From contig NC_021149.1 in assembly GCF_000380335.1 (NCBI RefSeq), positions 2,594,501 through 2,658,500 of the forward strand: a stretch of 64,000 nucleotides of DNA. The letters run 5' to 3'. The position numbers were made by a program, and so were the translations under genes. This document shows, piece after piece, positions 9,848 through 20,100 of the stretch (its first letter is position 1; every line of letters starts with the position of its first letter). Below the pieces are notes generated by a model that did no database searches, was not told the origin of the DNA, and was given only the letters and a program-made list of their open reading frames with translations. This DNA comes from Azotobacter vinelandii CA. Lineage in GTDB: Bacteria > Pseudomonadota > Gammaproteobacteria > Pseudomonadales > Pseudomonadaceae.

Positions 9848-10612
9848 CTGTGTAGAGTCATACATGGTGCAGTGAGAGAAAGTGCAAAACAGTCGATCAG
9901 CGGGTTGCAATCGAGAGTGGCATTCGCTCTGCGTCAGTTGTATCGATACAGTTGCGGGAAGCAGACGGATTTCTGCTCGGACTCTTCATGGCTCCGAGCA
10001 CAACCCGTTTATATGAGCTCGCAGGGATAAAGCGTTCGGCTTTGCGGTTACGCTGTAAAGAGCATGTTGAACCAAACGGTGGCATAAAGCCTCGGAAGAC
10101 CGGGAACGGTACTTTTCTTTATTGAGACGGGATGCTCAATGTAAAGTCTTCGTTTCAATCAATGTCCCCCTGGAAAATACTCTGCCTCGAGTCCTGCTTC
10201 ATTGAGCTTCTCAACCCACGCCGTGAAAGCCGCAAACAAGCTGCATGTCCTGCACATCACCACGATGATCACATCTGCGCTCCCCATGTACGGCCATGGC
10301 GACTGGGTAATACCGAAGACTTTTGTCCACGAGAACAACAAAATCCGGCTGAGCGAGTGCGGAGTGCATTGCTACGTCGTATCTGAGCGGTTGGCGTCAA
10401 GAGCAGACAGGAGGAGGCTGGTGGTGCTGAGGCAGGTGGAGTCGATTCTCTCCACATGGGGGCGGCCCAGGGAGCGTGTGAAAGCTACTATCCAGATTCT
10501 TGAGTTAGCTGGCTTGTTTTGGCCGTGTACAGGGATAGAAGGCCCGCAGCGCGACTGTCCAGGGACCGTCAGGCGCGATACTTTTGCCAAGGCAGGCCGA
10601 GGCCTGCCGGAA
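9848..10612. other. Intergenic region with no supported gene
   Basis: 765 bp between the convergent ends of pvdA and the beta-hydroxylase gene. By eye it is lower in GC than the flanking genes. Open frames exist, for example 9897-10085 (minus) and 10132-10386 (plus), but they lack good ribosome binding sites and resemble no family I know. One plus-strand frame near 9930-10125 reads as plausible protein, but I could not assign it. The region may be decayed or inserted sequence. Confidence 0.5.
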
Positions 10613-11596
10613 TCATGGCAACTCTTCCGAATACCCCTCGGCCATCGCCACCACGAGCTTGCGCTTGCCGGTGAAGGGGGAGCGCGCATGGGCGGCCAGC
10701 ATGTTGTCGAGCATCATCACGTCGTCCTGCAGCCAGGGGAAGCTGATGGTGCACTTGTTCAGCACGCCGCGTATCTCGTCGAGCAGGCCATCTTCGATCG
10801 GCGATCCGTCGCCGTAGTAGACGTTGCGTGGCAGATCTTCCTCGTCCACGACCTCCAGGAGGCTTTCGCGCACTTCCCATGGCAGGTTGGAGACGTGGAA
10901 CAGGTGGGCCTGGTTGAACCAGACCATGTCCTTCGTCACCGGATGACAGGCGACGGCCTGGCAGATCTGACGGGTTCGAAGTTCGCCGTCGTCCTTCCAG
11001 TCGCATTGGATCGCATGGGCGCGGCAGTACGACTCGACGGCCTGGCGATCGTCCGTGTTGAACACCTGCTCCCAGGCTACGTCCAGGCCGTTGCCATAGT
11101 TGCGCACGTACATCAGTTTTTTCTCGATGAAACGCTCGCGGATACGTAGCGGTATCCGTCGGTAGATTTCCCGGCTGTCGGCGATCGGCGTCTCGCCGCC
11201 GGTTTCCGCCGGAATCACGCTGTAGAACCAGATTTTCAGCGGCCATTCGAGCGTGTAGGCCTGCTCGTTGTGGAGCGGGATGGCCTGGTGAGCGGGATAT
11301 TCCGTGGAGGTGTAGATCCCGCTCGCGACATTGGTTCGCGGAGTGGAGCCGAATTCGTAGCGCAGCAGCGGATGACCGAAGGCGGCCGCGAACTCCCGGA
11401 AGTCCTCGATGCCAGCGACCTGGAAACCGCGGAACAGGATGCCTCCGCAGTCGAGCAGATACCTGTCGACCAGGGGTTTCAGTTCGGCGAATGCCTCCAG
11501 CAGATTCACTCCCGGCTCCGGCGCTTGCACGAGCATCGGCAGATCGCCCTTTCCCGCCTGCAGCGGATGGATATCGAAGCGCGACAATTCGCTCAT
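10613..11596 (-). CDS. SyrP-type TauD/TfdA-family dioxygenase, probable aspartyl beta-hydroxylase for the siderophore
   Basis: Predicted Fe(II)/2-oxoglutarate-dependent oxygenase of 327 aa. The metal-binding triad is visible as H109-x-E111 in LHNEQAY and H303 in LAAHARSPFTGKR. The following R312 is a good 2-oxoglutarate ligand. The protein resembles SyrP-like enzymes that hydroxylate the beta-carbon of Asp bound to an NRPS carrier domain. Azotobactin contains beta-hydroxy-aspartate, one of its iron ligands, so this is the expected supplier. It starts 11 bp after the thioesterase gene, on the same strand, and is probably cotranscribed with mbtH and the thioesterase. Which Asp-loading module it serves is not visible: the Asp module in this window supplies plain Asp if the azotobactin order holds, so the partner module is probably left of the window. 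Confidence 0.87.
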   Translation of the reverse strand: MSELSRFDIHPLQAGKGDLPMLVQAPEPGVNLLEAFAELKPLVDRYLLDCGGILFRGFQVAGIEDFREFAAAFGHPLLRYEFGSTPRTNVASGIYTSTEYPAHQAIPLHNEQAYTLEWPLKIWFYSVIPAETGGETPIADSREIYRRIPLRIRERFIEKKLMYVRNYGNGLDVAWEQVFNTDDRQAVESYCRAHAIQCDWKDDGELRTRQICQAVACHPVTKDMVWFNQAHLFHVSNLPWEVRESLLEVVDEEDLPRNVYYGDGSPIEDGLLDEIRGVLNKCTISFPWLQDDVMMLDNMLAAHARSPFTGKRKLVVAMAEGYSEELP

Positions 11597-11607
11597 GCTT
11601 GTGTACC

Positions 11608-12354
11608 TCAGGCGTCCGCCCCAACAGCGGAACAGGGTTGAACACGACGCAGATGAACGCTCAGGTTGTTCCTGATCAGCTTCAGGACCCGGCTTTCATG
11701 CTCGTGAATGAAGAAATGCCCGCCCGCGACCATGTCCAGCGAGAAGCCGACGGCGGTTTCCTCCTGCCAGGCCAGCAACTGCTCCATGCTGCTCCGGTCT
11801 TCCTTGCCACCGAGCACATAGATCGGCAGTTCCAGGAGCGGTCGCGGCCGGTATCGGTAGCGGCCGCACATCAGGAAATCGGCGCGCAGGACCGGCAGGG
11901 TCAGGCTCATCAGTTCCTCGTTGTCGAGGACTTCCTCCGGGGTGCCCTGCAGGTCGCGCAGCTCGGCGACCAGTTCTTCGTCCGTCTTGGGCTGCGAATA
12001 ATCCTTCTCGTACTCTTCCCGACGCGTGGGCGCCGCTGTGCCGGAGGCGAACAGCGCCAGTGGCGGCGGGCTGGCCAGATCGCCCAGGGCGTGGGCGATC
12101 TCGAAGGCCAGCAGGGCGCCGAGGCTGTGCCCGAACAGCGCGTAGGGTTGGTCCAGGCGCGGCGCCAGTTCCCCGGCCAGTTGCCTGGCCAGGGCGTGCA
12201 TGTCGGTCTGCAGTGGTTCGCCGAGACGCGCGCCGCGTCCCGGCAGTTCCACCGGCTGCACCTGCAGCCAGTCCGGCAGGCCGCGCCGCCAGCGGCTGTA
12301 GACCATGGCGCTGGCACCGGAATACGGCAGGCAGAACAGGTTCAGTCTCGGCAC
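11608..12354 (-). CDS. Type II thioesterase of the siderophore locus
   Basis: Alpha/beta-hydrolase of 248 aa that clears wrongly loaded or stalled acyl groups from NRPS carrier domains. The N-terminal [12 protein letters not shown] is typical of GrsT-like thioesterases. The nucleophile S77 lies in GHSLGA, and a C-terminal GGHFFIHEH supplies the catalytic His. The open frame runs on to 12507, but that part overlaps mbtH and has no family similarity. The start is therefore placed at GTG 12354, where [10 protein letters not shown] begins, with GAGG upstream and 11 bp after the mbtH stop. The order pvdH-mbtH-thioesterase is as I recall it for P. aeruginosa. Confidence 0.92.
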   Translation of the reverse strand: MPRLNLFCLPYSGASAMVYSRWRRGLPDWLQVQPVELPGRGARLGEPLQTDMHALARQLAGELAPRLDQPYALFGHSLGALLAFEIAHALGDLASPPPLALFASGTAAPTRREEYEKDYSQPKTDEELVAELRDLQGTPEEVLDNEELMSLTLPVLRADFLMCGRYRYRPRPLLELPIYVLGGKEDRSSMEQLLAWQEETAVGFSLDMVAGGHFFIHEHESRVLKLIRNNLSVHLRRVQPCSAVGADA

Positions 12355-12365
12355 GGTCGTCGGCC

Positions 12366-12608
12366 TCAGTTCGCGGCGGCGCCTTCGCGCTCCTTGGCCA
12401 TCGCCTCCATCTTCTTGCGCAGGCTCAGGGGACGCATGTCGGTCCACACCTCCTCGATGTAGGCCAGGCATTCCTTCTTGAAGCCGCTCTTGCCTGCCTT
12501 GCGCCAACCCTTGGGGATTTCCTTGTAGTCCGGCCAGATGGAGTACTGCTCCTCATGGTTGACGACGACCTGGAAAACGATGTCCTCGCGATCGAAAACA
12601 GAAATCAT
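12366..12608 (-). CDS. MbtH-like NRPS accessory protein
   Basis: An 80-aa MbtH-domain protein that binds adenylation domains and is often needed for their folding and activity. Family signatures are complete: [37 protein letters not shown]. The start is ATG 12608 with GAGGAA 9 bases upstream. It is the first gene of the mbtH-thioesterase-hydroxylase unit. A PvdS-type box sits at 12664-12687, overlapping the pvdH stop codon, so this unit can be transcribed apart from pvdL-pvdH. Confidence 0.95.
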   Translation of the reverse strand: MISVFDREDIVFQVVVNHEEQYSIWPDYKEIPKGWRKAGKSGFKKECLAYIEEVWTDMRPLSLRKKMEAMAKEREGAAAN

Positions 12609-12663
12609 GGCGTGTTCCTCTGTGCTGGTTGAGTCGGCTTGCCCTTGGGGCTCGTACGGATAG

Positions 12664-12687
12664 ACGTATGGGGGCGTCGGGAAATTA
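12664..12687 (-). promoter_or_regulatory. PvdS-type box for mbtH-thioesterase-hydroxylase
   Basis: TAATT (12687-12683), 16 bases, CGT (12666-12664) on the minus strand. One base differs from TAAAT. The first three bases are the pvdH stop codon. It ends 55 bp before the mbtH ATG. Confidence 0.65.
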
Positions 12688-14079
12688 GCCGGCGGAAACC
12701 GCCGCCGACACCGCCCTGGCGAAGATGCCGGCCACCTGCTCGACTTCCTCGTGGCGGATGATCAGGGGCGGCAGGAAGCGCACCACGCTGCCGTGGCGGC
12801 CGCCCAATTCGAGGATCAGTCCGCGTTTCAGGCACTCGCGCTGGATCGCCGAGGCCAGCGCCGGGTCCAGCGGCGGATGGCCGAGGGCGTCCGGCTCGCC
12901 GTCCGGCTCGACGATCTCCACGCCGAGCATCAGGCCGCGCCCGCGCACGTCGCCCAGTTGCGGATAGGTCCGCTGCAGCGCCTGCAGCAGCCCGCGCAGG
13001 TGCTCGCCGACCTGCTCGGCGTGTCGTGCCAGGTCGTGCTCCTGGATATGGCGGATCACCGCCGAGCCGGCGGCCATGGCCATCTGGTTGCCGCGGAAAG
13101 TGCCGGCATGGGCACCGGGCTGCCACTTGTCCAGTTCGTCGCGGTAGACCACCACCGACAGCGGCAGGCTGCCGCCGATGGCCTTGGACAGCACCACCAC
13201 GTCCGGCACGATCTGCGCGTGCTCGAAGGCGAACATCCGTCCGGTGCGGGCGAAGCCGCTCTGGATCTCGTCGAGGATCAGCGGAATGCCGGCTCGCGCG
13301 GTGATCTCGCGCAGGCCGCGCAACCAGGCGTCGGCCGCCGGGATGGCGCCCGCCTCGCCCTGCACGGCTTCGACGATCACCGCCGCCGGTGGCTGCACGC
13401 CGCCTTCGGGATCGCTCAGCAGGTTGGCGATGTAGCGCAGACCCACTTCCACGCCCTGCTCGCCGCCCAGCCCGAACGGACAGCGGTAGTCGTAGGGGAA
13501 CGGCAGGAACTGCACGCCCTGGGCGAGCAGCGCGCCCAGCGGGGTCTTGGCCTTGAGGTTGCCCATCAGGCTCAGCGCGCCCTGGCTCATGCCGTGGTAG
13601 CCGCCCTGGAAGGCCAGCACGGTGCTGCGCCCGGTGGCGGTGCGCACCAGCTTGAGCGCCGCCTCCACCGCGTCGGTGCCGGTTGGGCCGCAGAACTGGA
13701 TTTTCGCCCGCCGGGCGAATTCCGCCGGCAGCGCGCCGAACAGGTCCTGGACGAAGCGGTCCTTGACCGGCGTGGTGAGATCCAGGGTGTGCAGCGGCAG
13801 TTCGTCGGCCAGTACCTGGCGGATCGCCTCGACCACCACCGGGTGGTTGTGGCCGAGCGCCAGGGTGCCGGCGCCGGCCAGGCAGTCGATGAACACCCGC
13901 CCCTCGACGTCCTCGACATGGATGCCGCGGGCGCGCTTGAGCGCCAGGGGAATCCGCCGCGGGTAACTGCGCGCGTTGGATTCCTGGCGGGCCTGGCGGG
14001 CCAGCAGCGGGTTCTCGTCCAGTTGATAGAGCGGCGGCTCGTCCGTCGCCGCTTCGATGTCCGCTACCGCGATGTTCAT
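12685..14079 (-). CDS. pvdH: L-2,4-diaminobutyrate:2-oxoglutarate aminotransferase (PvdH)
   Basis: Class III, PLP-dependent aminotransferase of 464 aa. It makes L-2,4-diaminobutyrate (Dab) from aspartate semialdehyde, and Dab is the third residue loaded by PvdL for the chromophore. Visible motifs: [12 protein letters not shown] near the N-terminus, [14 protein letters not shown] for cofactor phosphate binding, [14 protein letters not shown], and [16 protein letters not shown] with the PLP lysine. The start at ATG 14079 has GGAGAACGG upstream. It lies 34 bp after the pvdL stop, on the same strand, so pvdL-pvdH is probably one operon. Confidence 0.95.
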   Translation of the reverse strand: MNIAVADIEAATDEPPLYQLDENPLLARQARQESNARSYPRRIPLALKRARGIHVEDVEGRVFIDCLAGAGTLALGHNHPVVVEAIRQVLADELPLHTLDLTTPVKDRFVQDLFGALPAEFARRAKIQFCGPTGTDAVEAALKLVRTATGRSTVLAFQGGYHGMSQGALSLMGNLKAKTPLGALLAQGVQFLPFPYDYRCPFGLGGEQGVEVGLRYIANLLSDPEGGVQPPAAVIVEAVQGEAGAIPAADAWLRGLREITARAGIPLILDEIQSGFARTGRMFAFEHAQIVPDVVVLSKAIGGSLPLSVVVYRDELDKWQPGAHAGTFRGNQMAMAAGSAVIRHIQEHDLARHAEQVGEHLRGLLQALQRTYPQLGDVRGRGLMLGVEIVEPDGEPDALGHPPLDPALASAIQRECLKRGLILELGGRHGSVVRFLPPLIIRHEEVEQVAGIFARAVSAAVSAG

Positions 14080-14113
14080 GGTTCCGTTCTCCGTGGCAAG
14101 AATTGGTCGTGCA

Positions 14114-17100
14114 TCACAGCGCCTCCAGCCGCGACATCAGGTCGTCGAGGCGGCTGGCCTTCTGTTCGGTGAGGGCCGAGCCCTCCAGCGATTCGATGTA
14201 GGCGGCCAGTTCGCCCACCGTGCTGCACTCGAACATCGCCCGCAGCGGTACGTTGCGCTGCAGTGCCTTCTGCACCCGCGAGGCGATCTGGGTGGCCAGC
14301 AGGGAGTGCCCGCCCAGTTCGAAGAAGTTGTCGTGCACGCCGACCCGCTCCACCTTGAGCAGCTCCGCCCAGATCGTCGCCAGGGTCCGTTCCAGATCGT
14401 TGCGCGGCGCCAGGTAGGCCTGCCCGCGCGACTGGCCGATCTCCAGTTCCGGCAGCGCCTTGCGGTCCAGCTTGCCGTTGGTGTTGCGCGGCAGGCCCTC
14501 CAGCAGCAGCCAGTGCGCCGGTACCATGTAGTCGGGCAGTTCGGCGCGCAGACGCTGCTTGACGCGCTCGAACAGCTCGCCGTGCAGCAGCGGCGCGGTG
14601 GCCGGGGAAACCTCCGCCAGTTCCATGTCGGCGGGCACCAGGTAGCCGACCAGGTACTTGCCGTTCGGCCCCTCCTGCACCGCCACGGCGGCCTCGCGGA
14701 CTTCCGCCTGTTCGTGCAGGTGCGCCTCGATCTCGCCCAGTTCGATGCGGAAGCCGCGGATCTTCACCTGATGGTCGATGCGCCCGACGTACTCCAGCAG
14801 GCCGTCGACGCGCCGCCGCGCCAGGTCGCCGCTGCGGTACAGACGCTCGCCGGGCTCGCGGGCGAAGGGGTTGGGCAGGAAGGCCAGCGCGGTGCGCAGC
14901 GGATCGCCCACGTAACCACGGCCGACGCCGGTGCCGGCGATGCACAGTTCGCCCGTCGCGCCGGCCGGCACCAGTTCCAGCGCCTCGTCGAGCAGGTACA
15001 GGCGGTTGTTGTCGGTGGGACTGCCGATGGGCAGGTAGCTGCCGGCGGTGGCCTCCATGTCGACGCGGAACAGCGCCACGTCGTCCGAGCATTCCGCCGG
15101 TCCGTAGGCGTTGACCAGCCCCACCTGCGGGTAACGCTGCAGCCACTGGCGGGCCAGTTCCGGCGGCATCGCCTCGCCGGTGGGCAGCAGCCAGCGCAGC
15201 GCGCCGAGCCCGTCCCGCTCCTCGGCGAGCATGCCCTGGATCAGCGAGGGTACGCTTTCCAGCACCGTGACGCCGCGCTCGCGCGCCAGGGCCAGCAGGG
15301 CGCCCGGATCGTGGGCGATGGCGTTCGGCACTATCTCCACCCGGCCGCCGAACAGCGGCGCGGCGAGGAACTGCCAGACCGAGATATCGAAGCTCTGCGA
15401 GGCGGTCTGGGCGATCGCATCGGCTTCGTCCAGGCCCAGGTAGGGCACCTTGGACAACTGGTTGTTGAGCATCCCGGCCTGCTCGACCATCACCCCCTTG
15501 GGCAGTCCGGTGGAGCCGGAGGTGTAGATCACGTAGGCGAGGCTGTCCGGGCCGCTGTAGACGCCGGGGTTCGCCGTCGGCCAGTCGCCCGCCTGCACCT
15601 CGTCCCACACCAGCAGGCGCGGACGTCCCTGGCCGGCCAGCGCCTCCAGCAGCTCGACGGCCTGCGCGCGGCACGCCGCCGAGCAGACCAGCAGCGGCAC
15701 GCGGCCGAGTTCGAGGATGCGGGTCAGGCGCTGGGCCGGATGGCCCGGGTCGAGCGGCAGGTAGCCGGCGCCGGCCTTGAAGGCACCGATCATCATGCCG
15801 AGCAGGTCGAGGCCGCGCTCGGCGAGCAGCGCCACCGGCTGGTCGACTCCCACGCCGGCCGCGCGCAGGGCGTGGCCCAGGCGGTTGGCGCGCGCGTTCA
15901 GCCCTGCGTAGTTCCACTGTGCGTCCTGACAACGGGCGACGATCCGCTCGGGATGCGCCGCCACCCGTGCCTCGAACAGCCGTGCGTAGCCCTGCTCCAG
16001 CGGGTAGTCGCGCTCGCTGCGGTTGCAGCCCTCGGTCAGGAATTCGCGCTCGCCGTGGTCCAGCAGCGGCAAGTCGGACAGGTCGCCGAGGATGCCGTCG
16101 GCCAGGGCCAGCAGCAGGCGCTTGAAGTCGCCGAGCAAACGCTCGATGGTCGCGGCCTCGAAATAGCGCCGGTCGTAGGACAGGTGCAGGCCCAGGTCGT
16201 CGCCCGGGTAGCAGACCACGGTGAGCGGGAAGTTGGTGTGGGTGCGTCCGGACTCGGAGCGGGCCTTGAGGCCCTGGGCGCGGTCCAGCACCGCGCTGTC
16301 CACCGGCGCGTTTTCGAACACGAACAGGCTGTCGAACAGCGGCTGGCCCTTGGGCAGCTCGCTGCATTCCTGGATGTCCACCAGCGACAGGTATTCGTAC
16401 TCGCGCAGTTCCAGGTTGCGTTCCAGCAGTTCGCGCAGCCAGTCGCGCACCGCGCGGCGCTCGCCCGCTTCCGGCAGGCGCAGGCGCAGCGGGATGCTGT
16501 TGATGAACAGGCCGACGGTGCCTTGCAGCGCCGGCATGCTCACCGGCCGTCCAGCCACGGTGACGCCGAAGGTCAGGTCGCGTTCGCCGCTGTAGCGGTG
16601 CAGCACCAGCGCCCAGGCCGCCTGGGCGAAGGTGTTGACGGTCAGTTGGTGGCGCTGGGCGAGTTCGCGCAGGCGCGCGCCGTCGGCGGCCTCCAGCCGC
16701 GTCAGGCAGTCGCCGACCTGCATGCCGCCGGTGTGCTCGCGCAGCAGCGGGCGGTCGCCGGGGATGGCGGTCGGCCGCTCGAAGCCGCGCAGGTTGTCGC
16801 GCCACCAGTTGCGCGCCGCCTCGAAGTCCTGGCGTTGCAGCCAGGCGATGTAGTCGCGGTAGCGCGGCGCGGACGGCAGCCGCGGCTCGCGGCCCTCGCC
16901 GAGGGCGGCGTAGATCTCCATGAAGTCGCCCATCAGCAGGCCGCGGCACCAGGCGTCGATGAGAATGTGATGGTTGCTCATCATGAACCAGTAGCGCGCT
17001 TCGCCCAGGCGGATCAGCCGCAGATGGAAGGGCGGCTCGCGCAGCAGGTCGAAGCCCGTTTCGCGCTCGCGCTTGTGCAGCGCCTGCAGGCGTTCCTCGT

Positions 17101-20100
17101 GGCCGTCCGCGTCCAGCGCGCTCCAGTCCTGGTAGTCGATGCGTGCGGCGCCCGGCTTGTGGACGATCTGCAGCATGGTCTCGCCGCTGTTCCAGGTGAA
17201 GGAGGCGCGCAGCGCCTCATGGCGCGCCACCACCGCCTGCCAGGCCTGCTCGAAGCGCTGCAGGTCGAGTTCGCTGTCGATCCGGTAGCGGTCCTGCATG
17301 TAGTAGATGCCGGTGCCCGGCTCCAGCAGGGTGTGCAGCAGCAGGCCCTCCTGCATCGGGGTCAGCGGGTAGATGTCCTCGATCGCCGCCGCCGGCACCG
17401 GCAGCGCGTCGAGCTGGGCCTGGGTGAGCTGTGCCAAGGGGAAATCCGAGGGCGTCGGGCCGCCGCTCTCCTCTTCCAGGCAGTGCTCGATCAGCCGCTG
17501 CAGTTCCGCCAGCAGCTCCTCGGCCAGCGCCCGCACGCTGCCTTCGTCGTAGCGGCCGGCGCCGTAGGTCCAGCGCAGGCGCAGCTCGCCGCCGTAGACC
17601 TGGGCGTCGATCGACAGCCGGTTGGGCAGCGGCGCGTCCTCGGCGTGGGCCGGGCCGGCCGGTTCGTCAAGCGGCCGGAACAGCGCGTCATGCGCGAAGC
17701 TCTGGTCGAACTGGCCGAGGTAGTTGAAGGTGATCCGCGCCTGCGGCAGCGCGGCCATCGCCGCGCGCGTGTCGGCGTCGGCGAGATGGCGCAGCACGCC
17801 GTGGCCGAGGCCCTTGTGCGGCACGCCGCGCAGTTGTTCCTTGACCGCCTTGATGGCATCCGCCAATTCCCCGGCGGGTTGCAGGCGCACCGGGTAGGCG
17901 CTGGTGAACCAGCCCAGCGTGCGGGTCAGGTCGATGTCGTCGAACAGCGCCTCGCGGCCGTGCCCCTCCAGTTGCACCAGCGCCGCGTCGCGCCCGCTCC
18001 AGCGGCACAGCACGCGGGCCAGGGCGGTGAGCAGCAGCTCGTCCACCCGGCTGCGGTAGGCCGCCGGCGCCTGCTGCAGCAACTGCCGGGTGCGCGTGGT
18101 GTCGAGGCGCAGGCTCAGGCTGCGGGCGTCCCGGTAGCGGTCGTCGGTGCCGGCCCGGTCGCAGGGCAGCTCGCCGTCCGTCCCGGCCAGGTGCGTCCGC
18201 CACCAGACCAGTTCCTCGCGCAGCGATTCGCTGGCGGCGTAGGCTTCCAGTCGTGTGGCCCAGTCGCGCAACGAGCTGGTCCGCGCCGGCAATGCCGGAG
18301 ACCGGCCGGCTTCGAACTGCCGGTAGAGGCTCTGCAGGTCTTCCAGCAACACCCGCCAGGACACCCCGTCCACCGCCAGGTGATGGATCGCCAGCAGCAG
18401 CGTCTGCCGGCCGCTGGCGTCCTCCGCCAGCACCGCGCGCAGCAGCGGGCCGTGCGCCAGGTCGAGGCTGCGCTGGGCTTCGGCGAACAGCGCCCGGCGT
18501 TCTTCCGGGCCGGCCGGCCGGACCCGCCACAGCAGTTCCCCGCCGCCCTCGCCCACCGCGCGGTATTCGGCCCGCCAGTGGCCGTCGATCCGGCGGAAGG
18601 CCAGGCGCAGGGCGTCGTGGTGGTTGCGCAGGTAATGCAGGGCCTTTTCCAGGCAGTCGGCATCCAGCCGGCCGCTCGGCTCCAGCAGCAGGCTCTGGTT
18701 CCAGTGTTGTGGCTTGGCGAGATGCTGTTCGAAGAACCAGTGCTGGATCGGCGTCAGCGGCGTGGCGCCGCTCAGCGGCCCTTGTTCGCTGGCTACCGTG
18801 GCGACGCTCCGGGCCACCGTGGCGAGGGCCTGCACCGTCTGGTGCTGGAACAGATCGCGCGGGGTGAAGTGGATGCCCGCCTGGCGGGCGCGGCTGACCA
18901 CCTGGATCGACAGGATCGAGTCGCCGCCCAGTTCGAAGAAGTTGTCGCCGAGACCGATGCGGCCGACGTTCAGCGCTTCGGTCCAGATCGTCGCCAGTTG
19001 CCGTTCCAGCTCGCTGCGCGGCGCCTGGTAGGCCTGGCGGTCCTGCTCAGGGTCGGGCGCCGGCAGGGCGCGGCGGTCGAGCTTGCCGTTGGGGGTCAGC
19101 GGCAGTTTTTCGAGCAGCGACAGGTGCGCCGGCACCATGTAGTCGGGCAGTTGCGCGCGCAGGTGGGCCTTGAGCGCTTCGCGCAGTGCCGCGCGCGCCG
19201 CTTCGTCGAGCCCTGCCGTGGCGGTCGCCACGTAGCCGGCCAGTTGCTTGCCGGACGATGTGTCCAGGGCCAGCACCGCCGTGTCGGTCACGGCCGGATG
19301 CTCGCGCAGGCGCGCCTCGATCTCGCCCAGTTCGATACGGAAGCCGCGCACCTTGACCTGCTGGTCGATGCGCCCGAGATACTCCACCTGGCCGTCGTCG
19401 CGCAGGCGTACCCGGTCACCGCTGCGGTACAGGCGCGCGCCGTCCGCATCCGGCACGAAGCGTTCGGCGGTCAGCGCCGGGCGCCGGTGGTAGCCGCGCG
19501 CCAGGCCCTTGCCGCCGAGGTACAGCTCGCCGGCGGCGCCCTGCGGCAGCGGCGCCAGGTCGGCATCGAGGATGGCGCCGCGGCGGGCGCCCACCAGGCT
19601 GCCGATCGGCACGCTGGCGGCGCCCTCCTCCAGGGTTTCCGGCGCCCGGCAGGCCAGCGGCATGACCACCGTCTCGGTCGGCCCGTAGGCATTGAAGAAG
19701 GCTTGCGGCGCGAAGGCCGCGCGAATCCGCTGCAGGTGCTCGCCGCTCAGCGCTTCGCCGCCGGTGATGCACAGCCGCACCGGCAGGCGCTCGTCGCGAC
19801 TGATCAGCCATTGCGCCAACTGGCTGCCGTAGCTGGGGGTGAAACCGAGGATGCTCACGCTCTGCTCGCGGATCAACTGGCAGATCGATTCCGCATCCCA
19901 TTGTCCCTGCCCACGCAGTACCAGCCGCGCGCCGCACAGCAGCGGCGCGAACAGCCGTTCGGTGGCGGCGTCGAAGTTGATCGAATAGAAGTGCAGCTCG
20001 CAGTCGGAGGCCGCCATGCCGAAACGCTCGATCACCGCCCGGCAGTGCATGGCGATCTCGCCGTGGCACACCGCCACGCCCTTGGGCTGGCCGGTGGAGC

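Noticed and set aside
10132-10386. Short plus-strand frame after pvdA
   Set aside because: It has no ribosome binding site or known motif, and it overlaps other equally good frames in a region that looks decayed.
1440-18950. Long near-repeats between the two NRPS genes, for example around 1440-1560 and 18850-18950
   Set aside because: These are homologous carrier and epimerase domain sequences expected in related NRPS genes, not mobile or structural repeats.
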